A stretch of DNA of 64,000 nt from Leptobrachium leishanense (taxonomy: Eukaryota; Chordata; Amphibia; Anura; Megophryidae). The notes under the pieces were generated by a model that saw only the letters and a list, made by a program, of their open reading frames with translations, made no database searches and was not told where the DNA came from. The number at the start of each line of letters is the position of its first letter. The first letter of the stretch is position 1. The translations under genes were made by a program, and so were the position numbers. Location: contig CM019069.1 of the NCBI GenBank assembly GCA_009667805.1, forward strand, positions 95,019,204 through 95,083,203, written 5' to 3'. This document shows, piece by piece, positions 22,663 to 33,323 of the stretch.

Positions 22663-23867
22663 GGAACAAGAAATTAGAAAAGCACCTATACAAGACCCCA
22701 CAACCGTGGAAGACTAGTAGCACACAAAAACACACCCCATGTACAATGTCAGTGGGTATGGAGTAAAACAAGGTACATATACCCTTTGTAGATTTGTGCG
22801 CAGGGCTGGCAAATATGCGTGGTGATGGCCCAAATACATGAAAAATAAGAAGACATATATGGCATAGTATGTCTGTATGCTTAAACAAAAAATAAATTCA
22901 TGAGGGGAATGCACTCACAATGGTGGAGCCTATAAATTCAAGGCTCGCTATAGGCACAGCGGGTCTCTTCAGGGATGACCCCGTCCCGTCTTTATACGAT
23001 TCCAAGGGTCACTCGTGTCAACCATATATATGAAAAATAGACACAGACCATGGCACAATATCATCAAACCACAAGTATATAGGTCAAGAGTTTATGGAAC
23101 TCACGTGGTTATGAGCCTGAGTAGGTTCATTGGCTCCGTATGTGCGCCTGGGTGTAAATAAGGATACACCAATCCCCTTTAGAAGTAAAGAACACCCTCG
23201 CTCTCCAGTAAATAAAATTTAATAAAACCGTAATAAAACCAAAACGCGTTTCACTGCTACTGCAGCTTCATCAGTTGGTATAAAAACAAAGATTGACTTG
23301 ATAAACATGAGTGATACACCTATATAGTACTCATAATCACACTTGCAGGTGTAACATATAATGAGGCGCCAGATCCGCCTCCTCGTGCGGTCCATCCTGG
23401 CTCCTGGTACATCCGGCGTCCTCCTTTCGACGTTACAAAGTCCTTCACCCCTACGTACGTGCAGGCGCATGCGCCGAAATGTCCGCCCACAAGTCCTTCT
23501 CCTCTCATACGTCCTCCCTCATGATCCAAATTCGCCATTTTGGAAGGTCCCCTTGCCCACACAACTGCTCTGCCAGGCTTTGTATACAAAAATAATCAAA
23601 TCTATTCCTCGGAACAGCGATCTGTGGACAAAAGGATGAGGGCATGTGCATCCTCACCAAGTACTCGGCCCACATACATGGAGAAAACACATAAAAAAAG
23701 GAGGAATTATAAAATCATCTCACTTCGGTATAAAAAAAGGCAGATCTTATCAAGAAACATAAAAAAATGGCCATAAGCCGTGTAATTAATCGTGTCGCGA
23801 TACCAAGGGTCAGGTATTAAAAAGCGGGTATATGAATGCCTACTGCGCCCATATGTCGTACAATACA
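22663..23867. mobile_element. Retrotransposon-like insertion (1.2 kb) with 12-bp target duplication
   Basis: ACGCACTCTTTT occurs directly before (22651-22662) and after (23868-23879) this segment. The uninterrupted site is preserved at about 40792-40805 in the intact relative (reverse complement). A 12-bp duplication fits target-primed retrotransposition (LINE, SINE or Penelope-like) better than any DNA transposon class here. The minus strand at 23280-23242 contains CTGATGAAGC and then GTGAAACGCG, resembling the core of hammerhead ribozymes known from Penelope-like elements, but the stem between them is imperfect. No reverse transcriptase is present. Confidence 0.7.
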
Positions 23868-24106
23868 ACGCACTCTTTTGTCTGTGACAAAACCTCCAGC
23901 GACACTGAATGTCCTTTCAGAAAGCATGCTGGATGAAGGGCAACCTAGTAGCTGCATAGCATATTGGCCAACTTCTGGCCAGTGATCTAATCTCAACACC
24001 CAGTAAGCCAGTGGATCATCTGCTGTAAAGCTATTCAGGTCTGCCCTTGACCCTAGGTAGTCCTGCACCATATGGTGAAGACGCTGGTGATAGGTGCCTA
24101 CATTTA

Positions 24107-24553
24107 GGCTGGGGTCAGACGAGCGTAGTGTTCACGTCCGTGATTGCGCCTAAAAGTACGTCCGTGATAGCATGACAGAAAGCCCATTGGAGCCTGACAC
24201 ATGAAGTACGTCCGCACTGAACTGCGGACGCACAACAGACGCGGCCCACGGACGCAAGGCAGGCAAGAACGTACATCCCCTAGAACGGCCGCACAAAGTG
24301 CGCTGCGTCCGCAACGTCTGCATAGCTTTGTGTGGGAGTGATGGATCGTGGTCAGACGGACTGCATTTATACGTCCAGCATTTTTCACGGACAAAATGGT
24401 TTTGCTTTTTAATTTATTTTCCCTCCTACATCCGTCAAAATATACGTCAGTGAATAAACGGACTGTGTGGCCACTACTGTGTCTTCCGTACTGACTTACG
24501 TCCGTGTGCACGGACGTACAGTCCGTAGAAATCATGCTCGTCTGACCCTAGCC
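24107..24553. mobile_element. PIF/Harbinger-like MITE with exact TTA duplication
   Basis: The ends GGCTGGGGTCAGACGAGCG and CTCGTCTGACCCTAGCC are inverted repeats flanked by TTA on both sides (24104-24106, 24554-24556). Removing the element and one TTA gives ACATTTAACGTCGCTGGG, collinear base for base with ACATTTGATGTCCCTGGG in the reverse complement of 40580-40560. A TTA/TAA duplication with G-rich ends is the PIF/Harbinger signature. Relatives are at 6687, 30635, 33569 and 44807. Confidence 0.88.
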
Positions 24554-25389
24554 TTAACGTCGCTGGGCGTCGTGGACTAAAAAAAGTTCGGAAGGCATCA
24601 GTCAAGCGGCCCCCTTCTCCACTGCGCTGTGCAGTGGGATTATGTGCATTTGCATATAGTTGCAAACAATGCCACTGCAATAACTCACCTACTCATTTCC
24701 CACGTGGGAAGAAATGTGGAAGTGATTGCACAACATGTTGTTAGGGATGAGCGTTCGGTTCGGATCTGTTCGGAGTGCAAATCGCACATCGGCTGTTTGA
24801 AAGTTTGCGAACTTCGAACTTTTTGGGATGTTCGGCAAAAGTTAGATTTTTTTTTTTTAAAAAAAAAAGTATAAAAATACTTAAAAAATACTAAAAAATC
24901 TAGAAATAAAGAGACTCTTTACTGCAGAATATTATAAGCAACGGTTTATTAGATATTGAATTAAAAGGGGAATATTTTTAACATTGAAGCCTATGGGATA
25001 AAACATTCTTGTTACTAAAACATCAGGCAGACACGGCCCTCTAATCAGGTACTTTAGAGCGCAGCCTGCCGGGACCTCCCAAGGATCCCCTTGAGGAGCA
25101 TGCGGCCGCCGGATGACGGAGCTGCGACTGCGCGGGCTAGCTGCCCGGGTGCATTTGGCAGAGACAGGCGGCGCAGGGAGGGAGCCACTGCACCTGCGGC
25201 CATGGCAGACCCCCCCACAACCAGGATCCAGGGAGCCCCCACTGACCACCAGGCTAAGGTAAGGCGACACATTTCTAAAAATAATAAGATCCGTGGAAAT
25301 TTTTAAATGTCCCCGGGAACATAAAATAAAACCTTTTTTTTCTTTCTCTACCTTGCTGAATGTATTTAATTATATATATTAGATACATT

Positions 25390-25760
25390 CAGCCAGGTAG
25401 AGGGGGGTGGCATGTGGGCTCCACAGGGTCTCAGGCAGAGGTTTGGTTTTTTTGTGTGTATATTTTTAGCAGATTTATGGGGGAAGGTAAGGGCAGGTAT
25501 GATATATATATATAGATAAGATATATATCTATATTCTTATAAATATATATATCCAGACTTGTATTACACACACATTTTGGCAACTAATTGCCCCCCCCCC
25601 ATTTGGCTGATCCCTCCAGAAGAAATGTTGAACCCGATAGAGCAGATAATATATATATTCTCTGCTCTGTCGGGTTCAACATTTCTTCTGGAGGGATCAG
25701 CCAATGGGGGGGACGCATTTAGTTGAGATTGTCCACATGCCACCCCCCCATGTGCGTATG
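25390..25760. repeat. Foldback with long inverted arms
   Basis: The core arms 25604-25650 and 25660-25703 are inverted copies with one mismatch, separated by a short TA-rich loop. Similarity extends outward through a C-run/G-run pair to GGTGGCATGTGGG (25407) versus CCACATGCCACCC (25734). The flanks are TATATA-rich. Confidence 0.8.
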
Positions 25761-26289
25761 TGTATATATGGTCTGAGGGTGGGTGTATATATATATCTGC
25801 GTGTTGATATATACGTATATGTCTGTGTGTGGTATCAATGCATCCCTACTCTATACACAGCGCTCCGTTTCCCTATAATATATATGATCAGGGGTTACTT
25901 TTTTTATATTTTTATACTATTCCTATTAAATTAACAGTAATTTTTGATGTATTTTATTCAGTATTTATTTTTTGCCTATATAACATGTGCTTTGTGAAAA
26001 TAAAACGGTTTTGGGTGAACATTTTAATTTAGTTAGTGGATTCCTGTCCAGTGCGGTGAGACGCAAACGTAATACAGTGTAGACATGCTGCGAGGCGGAG
26101 TGGAGTGAAGTCAAGCCTGCAAAATGTTTGCTTCTCTTCGCTACGCTGCGCGTTGCTACATGCTCAGTGTGTCTCAGCCTTTATTCCCGCATCGCTAGCT
26201 TACCGAATCAGTTTGTATACTTGTTACTGACCCTGTTTGTTCTGAGGACCCGATCTGTTGCAGACTTTGCCTGCCATATCATTATAATA

Positions 26290-26640
26290 TTGGACCGCAG
26301 AGTCCACCGCTGCACTCTTCCACAATACCACAGAGGGGTTACAGTGTGAAGCCACTTGCTGCCACCAAAGGCACAATATTTGGGTGCACTGACGCCTGTA
26401 CCAGATTCATATCATTTTAATATTGGACCGCAGGGTCCACCGCTGCACTCTTCCACAATACCACAGAGGGGTTACGGTGTGAAGGCATTTGCTGCCACCA
26501 AAGGCACAATATTTGGGTGCACTGACGCCTGTACCGGATTCATAACATTTTAATATTTGACCGCAGGGTCCAACCCTACACTCTTCCACAATACCACAGA
26601 GGGGATACGGTGTGACGGCACTGTTGCCGACACTAAAGGC
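26290..26640. repeat. Tandem repeat, about 133 bp, 2.7 units (hAT 3' region)
   Basis: Units begin GACCGCAGNGTCCACC and include CTTCCACAATACCACAGAGG, GTGTGAAG and GGTGCACTGACGCCTGTACC. The same repeat family fills 40940-41770 in the complete hAT and about 22200-22440 in reverse. Confidence 0.85.
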
Positions 26641-27477
26641 CCAATTTTAAAGCACCTATTGTTACTTTCATCCAAAGCCTGCATAAGTTTCACCATAATT
26701 TAGGTTCTGCGTGTCCTAAAACGTCTCCTCTTTTCATACAGGCTGCCGCCCCAAGCAGCTATTAATGAATAGATTAAAGGAAAACCATTTACCGTCATTT
26801 GAAATGTAATTTTTTTTGTTTTTAAATGTTTCTATACATCCTACAAATCTGCCACTTCACGGGCAGGTTATGGGGACCTCCTAGGCACGATATTTGAAGG
26901 AATTTTTCATTTTTAGTCTTAATCTTTATTTCATGGAAAACTGTTCCTTTAAAAACGTTTTTTTTTTTTAACTTTTTGTCCTTGTTTCCTGTCTCCCAGG
27001 GCACTACCCGGGCCCCCATACACCTTTTACGGCAAATATCTTGCATATATGCCCTCTTGGAGGGCACTCTAAAAATCGAACGTTCGAGTCCCATTGACTT
27101 GCATTGAGTTCAAATCGTGTTCGAGTTCGAACTCGAACGGCGGTGTTCGGCTCACCACTAGTTGTTATGCGTCGGCTCATTTAAAACACACGTCGCCGCA
27201 CTGCTGCAAGGAGAGGCATGGTACTGCGGATGCCCCATATCTCCATTATTTACATCCTACATGGTCATGTAAGGTATCACTTAACAGTCCAGAGTCTTAC
27301 CTTTGCAACAATAACAAACATAACCATCTATATAATAAAAGAGTAAGGCTTTGGCTGTCCGTCGCCAAAGCCTTACTGCGCATGCACGCGCAACCAGCGG
27401 CGGTTGGTTGCGCGCGCATGCAACCGCCGCGGCACGAGCCGGCTGCCGGCTCGCCGCGGCGGTTACACATGCACACA

Positions 27478-27630
27478 GCAGCCGGGTAGAGGCTGCGCTC
27501 GCAGCCTCTACCCGGCTGCCGCGCGCATCCAACCCCAGAGCGGCGAAGGGAAAGTTTCCTCCGCCGCTCGGGGGGTTGGATGCGCGCGGCAGCCGGGTAG
27601 AGGCTGCGAGCGCAGCCTCTACCCGGCTGC
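27478..27630. repeat. 153-bp compound palindrome inside the Helitron
   Basis: 27478-27519 is a 42-bp palindrome (20-bp perfect arms, centre CT). 27589-27630 is its exact reverse complement (centre AG). The 69 bp between them are also largely inverted (CGCGCGCATCCAACC versus GGTTGGATGCGCGCG; GAGCGGCG versus CGCCGCTC). The whole block can fold as one long hairpin or as two small ones. Confidence 0.9.
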
Positions 27631-27799
27631 TGTGTGCATCTAACGGGTCCCCGAGCGGCGAAGGGAAAGTTCCCTCGCTTCCGCTTTGAAGGACCCAAGC
27701 CCCGGTCACGTGACCGCGGCTTGGGTCCTTCAAAGACCGGAAGCGGGGAAATCTTCACTTCCCTGGCGGCGCTCGACAGGTAAGTATGAGCGCTGGGGG

Positions 27800-28830
27800 G
27801 GGGGTCAATATCCACGAGCTGGGGGGGTCCATATCCACGAGCTGGGGGACCATATCCACGACCTGGGGGCAAATCCACGAGCTGGGCAAATCCACGTGCT
27901 GGGCAAATCCACGAGCTGGGGCAAATCCATGAGCTGGGGCAAATCCATGAGCTGGGGCAAATCCATGTGCTGGGCAAATCCATGAGCTGGGCAACTCCAT
28001 GAGCTGGGGCAAATCCATGTGCTGGGGCAAATCCATGTGCTGGGCCACTCCATGAGCTGGGGCAAATCCATGTGCTGGGCAAATCCATGAGCTGGGGCAA
28101 ATCCATGTGCTGGGCAAATCCATGAGCTGGGCAAATCCATGAGCTGGGCAACTCCATGAGCTGGGGCAAATCCATGAGCTGGGGGCAAATCCATGTGCTG
28201 GGCAAATCCATGAGCTGGGGCAAATCCATGTGCTGGGCAAATCCATGAGCTGGGGCAAATCCATGTGCTGGGCAAATCCATGAGCTGGGGGCAAATCCAT
28301 GAGCTGGGCAACTCCATGAGCTGGGGGCAAATCCATGAGCTGGGGCAAATCATTGTGCTGGGCAAATCCATGAGCTGGGGCAAATCCATGTGCTGGGCAA
28401 ATCCATGAGCTGGGCAAATCCATGAGCTGGGCAACTCCATGAGCTGGGGGCAAATCCATGTGCTGGGGCAAATCCATGTGCTGGGCAAATCCATGAGCTG
28501 GGGGCAAATCCATGAGCTGGGGGCAAATCCATGTGCTGGGGGCAAATATCCATGTGCTGGGGGCAAATATCCATGTGCTGGGGGCAAATATCCATGTGCT
28601 GGGGCAGTATCCACATGCTGGGGCAGTATCCACATGCTGGGGCAATATCCACGTGCTGGGGCAGTATCCACGAGCTGGGGCAGTATACCCACAATAGACT
28701 GCCCTCTGGGCAGGCTGGGGCAGTATCCACGTGCGGGGGCAGTATCCACGTGCTGGGGCAGTATCCACGTGCTGGGGCAGTATATCCATGAGCAGGGGCA
28801 GTATATCCACAATAGACTGCCCTCTGGGCA
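27800..28830. repeat. Minisatellite, 18-19-bp unit, more than 50 units
   Basis: The main unit is CAAATCCATGAGCTGGGG, with variants CATGTGCTGGGG and, in the last 250 bp, CAGTATCCACGTGCTGGGG. The Helitron 3' hairpin segment (ACAATAGACTGCCCTCTGGG) occurs once inside the array (about 28690-28711) as well as at the true end. Long open frames on both strands here (for example WICPAHGFAQ repeats) are products of the repeat and are not called as genes. Confidence 0.92.
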
Positions 28831-28845
28831 GGCTTTACAACTAGT

Positions 28846-29269
28846 ATAAAATAAAAAAATACAATAAAATCCTTTTATTGTTCTAAAAAACAGTCATTGT
28901 GAATTTTTCACATATAAAATTAGCAGGACCACTGCCATTACTCACCTTTTCATTTCCCAGGGGGCATTCAGTGTTTTAAGCAGTCATATTATTTATTTAT
29001 TTATATTTAAGTATTAGATTACATATAATATGTAAATATATATTTATATTTATTTTCTGTGTTAATCTGTATATTTGTGTTTTGTTTTTAATATCTTGCA
29101 TTTTATTACTTTGTATTTCTGTACCTACTATAACAATTCAATGTTCTTGAACCCAAGAGATGTTGAAAACTAGAGAAATCTCAATGTATCCTTCCTGGTA
29201 AAATACTTTATAAATAAATATTATTCATGAATGGCAATGTGCCATAACACAGGTGAAAAATTTAGGGAT
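28846..29269. other. No gene; LINE-like tail near 29150-29225
   Basis: AT-rich sequence. GAAATCTCAATGTATCCTTC followed by CTGGTAAAATACTTTATAAA resembles the 3' tails of L2/CR1-type elements. A shorter match (CTTCCTGGTAAAACACTATA) is at 52470. Confidence 0.4.
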
Positions 29270-29600
29270 TTTTCAGTTTTGGTAAAAATTGCACTTTTAA
29301 AAAGAAAAAAAGCTTTAACAGGTTCTACATTTCTAATTTTTTTTTAAAGAGTAACTCATACAATATGTTTAACTATAAAGGTTTGGATGATAAAATGTGA
29401 GAAAATAATTTTACACACTGCAAATTATTGAAATCTGAATGAATTCTACAGTTTTTGACATTTTTTTATAGCATTCTGTCAAGACACAACATATACACAT
29501 AATAGTGATATATTTTTCATCTTCGGAGTTTGCTGAAAAAAAATGTTACATCACTTGCCTGGGTCCTACAATAAAACATGACTTCATGTGAGGCAAAATA
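29270..29600 (-). mobile_element. Decayed relic of the TTAA hairpin family (AT-rich half)
   Basis: It parallels 45410-45660 in base order: an AT-rich run, TTTTACACACTGCAAATTATTG, a TATACACATAATAGTGATAT segment, then CTGGGTCCTACAATAAAACA. Divergence is high and the termini are lost. Confidence 0.5.
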
Positions 29601-30634
29601 CACCAATCAGAGAAGGTTCTGCAAAATACACCAATCAGAGAAGGTGCTTTTCTGATTGGTCAGTTGTTTATACATGGCCACACTTCATCAGACCAAGCGA
29701 AGAGGTGAAAGGTGTCCTTCACTTGGTCACTGGTTTCCAGAGATAGAGCTCATTGGTGCCTTAGGCATCTGCCTAATTGGCCTAATAGATGTGCCTTCCA
29801 TGTAAATAAGAAAGGTTGGTTGTCACACCAACACACTTGTGGCGGAATTTGTAGCCCTTGATTGCCATTTACGTACATATTTTTTTGTGCAAGATACGGC
29901 AGGATATTTTACGTTTTTCTTTTTTCATTTTGCAACCGGGTCATGTTTGCTACGGTCCCTGTCATGTTTACTTTGTGCCCAAAAATGGAGGTGTTTTCTG
30001 GTGCAGGTCATAAATAAACCTACTGTTTTTTTCTGTTCACCTTTTTTTGAGGGGGGCGGTGTTCTTTGTAAGAAATAGGCCTGATTGCAATGCTTATTGT
30101 GTGTGCTGCTGCACAAGAATAATGATGGTTGAGCGGGACGGAATTGATTTTGTGTTTTTAACTGCAAGATATAGCCTGAAAACCGACTACTGATCACACA
30201 CTTTGTTTTTCCTAAGCAAACTGTTTTTTGTGAAGCAGAAATCATCTATAAGTCTGGAAAATGCCCCAGCTCTGACCACCAGTAAGATTTCCTTAAGTTG
30301 AAAAACATTTTTTTTTTGGCAATCTGAAACTTTAGGCGGTTAAATATGTTTATACACAGGAAAAATAAAATCAAGTTTAGAAGGAAGCCAAGACTGAATC
30401 CAGGAGGCTTGTGTAAGGAGTTAGGGGCCACACGCTGGGGGCCACACGAGCAATGAAAGAATGTCCTTGAGATCCTGTTATGGAGGATCACACTTTATAG
30501 ACCCATCTATAGTTCATTATAGTCGAATGGGAGGAAAACAGCATGCCCATTACTAGTACACAAGTTACATTGTGTGGTCCTCCCAGTCAAGCCATCGTAC
30601 CATTACAATGGACGCTGGAAGGGGGGGGGTCACA
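29601..30634. other. No gene seen
   Basis: A 24-bp direct duplication (AAAATACACCAATCAGAGAA) lies at about 29596-29643, followed by its partial inversion TTTTCTGATTGG. The rest, including 29840-30240, has no recognised motif. Confidence 0.4.
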
Positions 30635-31134
30635 ATGGTCATTCGAAGGCTGGGGCCACACTAAGTGCACATAGGCGACGGTCAGATGAACGCATTCTGT
30701 GTGGACTGTGCGTCCATGCACAACGGACGTACTTTCTGACTTGCGACAAGGTAGTGGCCACAAAGTCCGTTTTTGGGACTGCCGTTTTTTTTGACTGATG
30801 TAGATGGTAAATAAAATGAATATGAAAAACCCTTTTGTCCGTCAAAAAGGCTGGACATCAAAAATGCAGTCCGTCTGACTACGTTCCATCACTCACACAC
30901 AAAGTTATGCGGACGTTGCAGACGTGGCGCACTCCGCACGTCTGTTCTAGTGGTTTTACGTTCTTAACTAACATGCGTCTGTTTGCCGCTTCTGTGCGGA
31001 CGTACTTCGAGTGAGGGTCTCTATTGATCATAATTGTATGCTACCACAGACGTTAAAATGTGCAGCAACACGGACGTGAACACTGCGTTCATCTGACCTG
31101 AGCCTTAGTGTGGCCCCAGCCTTCGAATGACCAT
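30635..31134. mobile_element. Harbinger-related MITE with 31-bp perfect outer inverted repeats
   Basis: Arms 30635-30665 and 31104-31134 are perfect inverted copies containing TTCGAAGGCTGGGGCCACAC. The interior matches the 24107/6687 family (GGTCAGATGAACGCA ... CGTTCATCTGACC). No convincing target duplication was seen outside the arms. The outer arms may be a second MITE enclosing the first. Confidence 0.65.
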
Positions 31135-32089
31135 CCCCAGCTACAGCACATTGTATCTGACATGTTATCTTTTGTTTCTTTGATACATTATTATTTTCTC
31201 AGCTTCCTCTAAGTAGATAGTACATGGTTACATTTTCTAATCGAACACATTCTGGATTTCAAAAAACTGTAATTTGATACCAAACTAGCATTCTATGGAA
31301 ATAAAACATTAACATGTGAATGGCACAAGACAAGAATCTGCAGCAGCCTATGCCTTGTTAATAACAGTGTATATATAAATTATATATGGGTTTGAACAAT
31401 CATCCGAACAACCTGCTCTTTTGAGATTTGCAACACTAGATGCTTGAATATTTTATTGTTTATCGCCCTTTAACATCGGATGTCACTGCAGATGAGAAGC
31501 GCTGACAACAAACCGTAAGCTTAATAAAGCATTTCTGTAAAACAAACCACTTCATTTAAAAGAAATGAAAACCTTAACAGTGAAAAAACCCAGAAATCTT
31601 TAGTTTCTCTTGACGATTCATTCTCCACAAGGATCACATGCTTCATATTCAGAGACGGATTATTGAGGTTGCGGCAGTGAATTTTAGTTCTTCCCCCATT
31701 AGTAATGATGATATATAGTGGGTGATGTCTTACAGCATGCTGTGGGCAGCAGTAAAATAGTACTTTGAAGGGAGTAATTATATCTTACTCAGCCAAAAGG
31801 GGGGGGGGAGATAGGGCTGGGCTAAACGTGCAATTACTACTAGTGAGACAAATAGAAAGGTCATAGCTTTAGATATATATATAAAAAAATATGATAACCA
31901 TTACCAAATTATTATGAAACGGTTATAGCAGTAAGACAATTACTCACGTTCTTGATCTTCTGGATGGTTTTCAGGAGTTTGTTACAAGAGGATCCTTGGA
32001 AAATACTTGATATTCTTGTGATGGAAAATAAGGTACTCCCACACCCTCAGTTACCAAGTAAACATTGTCAACTGGATGTTAATGTATAT
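31135..32089. other. No gene seen
   Basis: Single-copy-looking AT-rich sequence with a short G-run at 31800. No motif was recognised. Confidence 0.4.
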
Positions 32090-32097
32090 ATTCAATT

Positions 32098-32918
32098 CGG
32101 TGACGTGCAGTGAGGTCAGTGGCTGGTGAGGCACTGGCTAGTATCAGAGCCAGATATACACAGGGTTACGCAGTCGCAATTTACGCATTTGATTATCGTT
32201 TTATAGGAGAAAAGAGTTTCACTATTTATAAAGTAAAGTTCGCATATTTTTTACTACAGTTCTAAGAGCATGCACTTACATTACTGACTAATAGAGGGGG
32301 CTATTACACCTTTTACTTTAAAGTAAAGTTTGCATATTGTTTTTTAGTTCTAAGAGCATGCACTTACAATACTGACTAATAGAGGGCGGTATTAATCACA
32401 TGCTGACTGCTGAGCTCTGCCTGCCCGCCCCCTCACGACTGACGAGGACAGTAACATGACTGTCCTGCGTCAATCAATCCATGGGGAGCGTTTTTTTTAA
32501 AAAAAAGAATTGCTTGAGATCAATGGAGCTTTCCCATTGGCTCAAGCTTTCAATTGTTCTCAGTGCCTCTGGAGGCACTGAAGAGAGTAGAACCAGGAAG
32601 TCAGCTTGATCTACGCAATTAGCGTAGCATTCAGCTGCGCAAATTGCATAGGCTATGCTGGCTCAGTGCTGCCCCTGCTGTCTGTGTAGTGAATCAAACA
32701 CACACACACACACAACAGCCGGGAAACTGAAAGTATGGGGGGAAAAAAGCAGAGGGCAGAGAAGCACAGCGAGGGAGCTTGGAGAGGTGAGTATGAGAAC
32801 TTTTTTCAATGAATAACATTTTATTTACAGATTAAATATACATACATGTCATTACAACACAATGAGCACATTCATTTACTGGAATGCCTCCCCTGCCACC
32901 CCTGACTGCACGTCCCAG
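32098..32918. mobile_element. hAT-type element, second copy of the CAGTGACGTGC family
   Basis: It begins CGGTGACGTGCAGTGAGGTC (one change from the family end) and ends CTGCACGTCCCAG. ATTCAATT flanks both sides (32090-32097, 32919-32926), an exact 8-bp duplication. It has the uninterrupted AGATATACACAGGTTACG-type site that is split by another hAT in the copy at 15631. A short CA microsatellite lies at 32699-32716. No coding sequence. Confidence 0.88.
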
Positions 32919-33053
32919 ATTCAATTAAGTCAACTTGGTAACCTAGAATAGCCTCGAAAGTCTTCTATTGGTCATTATTTTAAAATGTTATACTTAGAGC
33001 AAAACGAATTGAAACCAAACCACACTTTCACAGAAACTATAACAAACTGGCTA

Positions 33054-33056
<3 letters not shown>

Positions 33057-33090
<34 letters not shown>

Positions 33091-33092
33091 TT
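33057..33092. repeat. TA microsatellite
   Basis: A run of alternating TA with one TG interruption. A similar run is at 58403-58427. Confidence 0.9.
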
Positions 33093-33141
33093 ATTTTTTC
33101 CCCTTGCTAAATGTATAAATGTGGACTGGTGTACTATAGGG

Positions 33142-33323
33142 TGGTGGTTCTCAACCATGTCCTCAAGTCCCTTAACAGGCCAGATTTTAAAGATTACCTT
33201 GGGAAAATACAGACTGAATCCTTCAAATTGCTGAGCAGCAAATCATATCCCTTGTGCTAGGCTTCAGAAATCTGGCAAACCTGGCTTGTTAAGGGTACTT
33301 GAGGACAGGGTTGAGAACCACTG
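33142..33323. mobile_element. Charlie-type hAT MITE
   Basis: The ends TGGTGGTTCTCAACC and GGTTGAGAACCACTG are inverted repeats, flanked by CTATAGGG (33134-33141) and CTATAAGG (33324-33331), an 8-bp duplication with one change. It is the same 180-bp family as 48730-48913, 62297-62480 and the split copy at 44046-46281. Confidence 0.8.

Larger units (their letters stand above)
22568..24625 (-). pseudogene. hAT transposase C-terminus, split by two insertions
   Basis: Reading the minus strand and skipping the two inserts gives GRLTDAFRTFFSPRRP, then MVQDYLGSRADLNSFTADD, PLAYWVLRLDHWPEVGQYAM and SSSMLSERTFSVAGGFVTDK, and finally the tail near 22651-22568. This is the hAT C-terminal dimerisation region. 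The SER in SERTFS carries the third acidic catalytic residue of the family. It is about 85-90% identical by eye to the same region of the gene at 40310-40903. Both interruption points leave clean duplications (12 bp and TTA), so removing the inserts restores collinearity. The 5' part of the gene is absent. Confidence 0.8.
21639..24741 (-). mobile_element. hAT relic in reverse orientation (3' half), interrupted twice
   Basis: It begins with the 3'-type end TAGGGATGGGCCGAACACC and matches, in reverse complement, the last 1.9 kb of the complete hAT at 36281-42353: the terminal segment, the repeat units ending GAGGTATTGTGG, and the transposase C-terminus. Two insertions split it: 22663-23867 (12-bp duplication) and 24107-24553 (TTA duplication). 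The matching 5' end was not found; similarity to the complete copy fades after about 24600. The left flank is TTTATGAC. Confidence 0.75.
24742..27163 (+). mobile_element. Non-autonomous hAT (Ac-type) element
   Basis: The 5'-type end TAGGGATGAGCGTTCGGTTC at 24742 and the 3'-type end GGTGTTCGGCTCACCACTA ending at 27163 match those of the complete element at 36281-42353. The right flank is GTTGTTAT; the left flank reads GTTGT directly before the terminus, which fits the same 8-bp duplication after a 3-bp loss. The interior has no transposase. It has an AT-rich start shared with 46050-46250, a 380-bp foldback (25390-25760) and about 2.7 units of the 3' tandem repeat (26290-26640). Confidence 0.75.
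27327..28845 (+). mobile_element. Non-autonomous Helitron carrying palindromes and a minisatellite
   Basis: It starts TCTATATAATAAAAGAG after an A, the canonical 5' end of animal Helitrons. It ends with CTAGT (28841-28845), which fits CTRRT. Ten bases upstream of CTAGT is a hairpin, CTGCCC-TCT-GGGCAG (28817-28831), the standard Helitron 3' terminator hairpin. No target duplication is expected for rolling-circle elements and none is seen. There is no Rep/helicase gene, so it is non-autonomous. The base after CTAGT is A rather than the usual T. The interior holds a GC-rich palindromic block and an 18-19-bp minisatellite. Confidence 0.78.

Noticed and set aside
23242..23280. Annotating a functional hammerhead ribozyme
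   Set aside because: The two core boxes are present but stem II is imperfect and stems I and III were not established. Reported only as a finding to test.
21639..27163. Treating this span as one large hAT element
   Set aside because: The left end is 3'-type and reversed, a separate 5'-type end lies at 24742, and the outer flanks (TTTATGAC, GTTGTTAT) do not match. Two elements explain it better.
27297..28812. Long minus-strand open frames rich in WICPAHGF and MDLP repeats
   Set aside because: They are translations of the 18-19-bp Helitron minisatellite; all frames stay open because the unit lacks stops. No start, splice or domain evidence.
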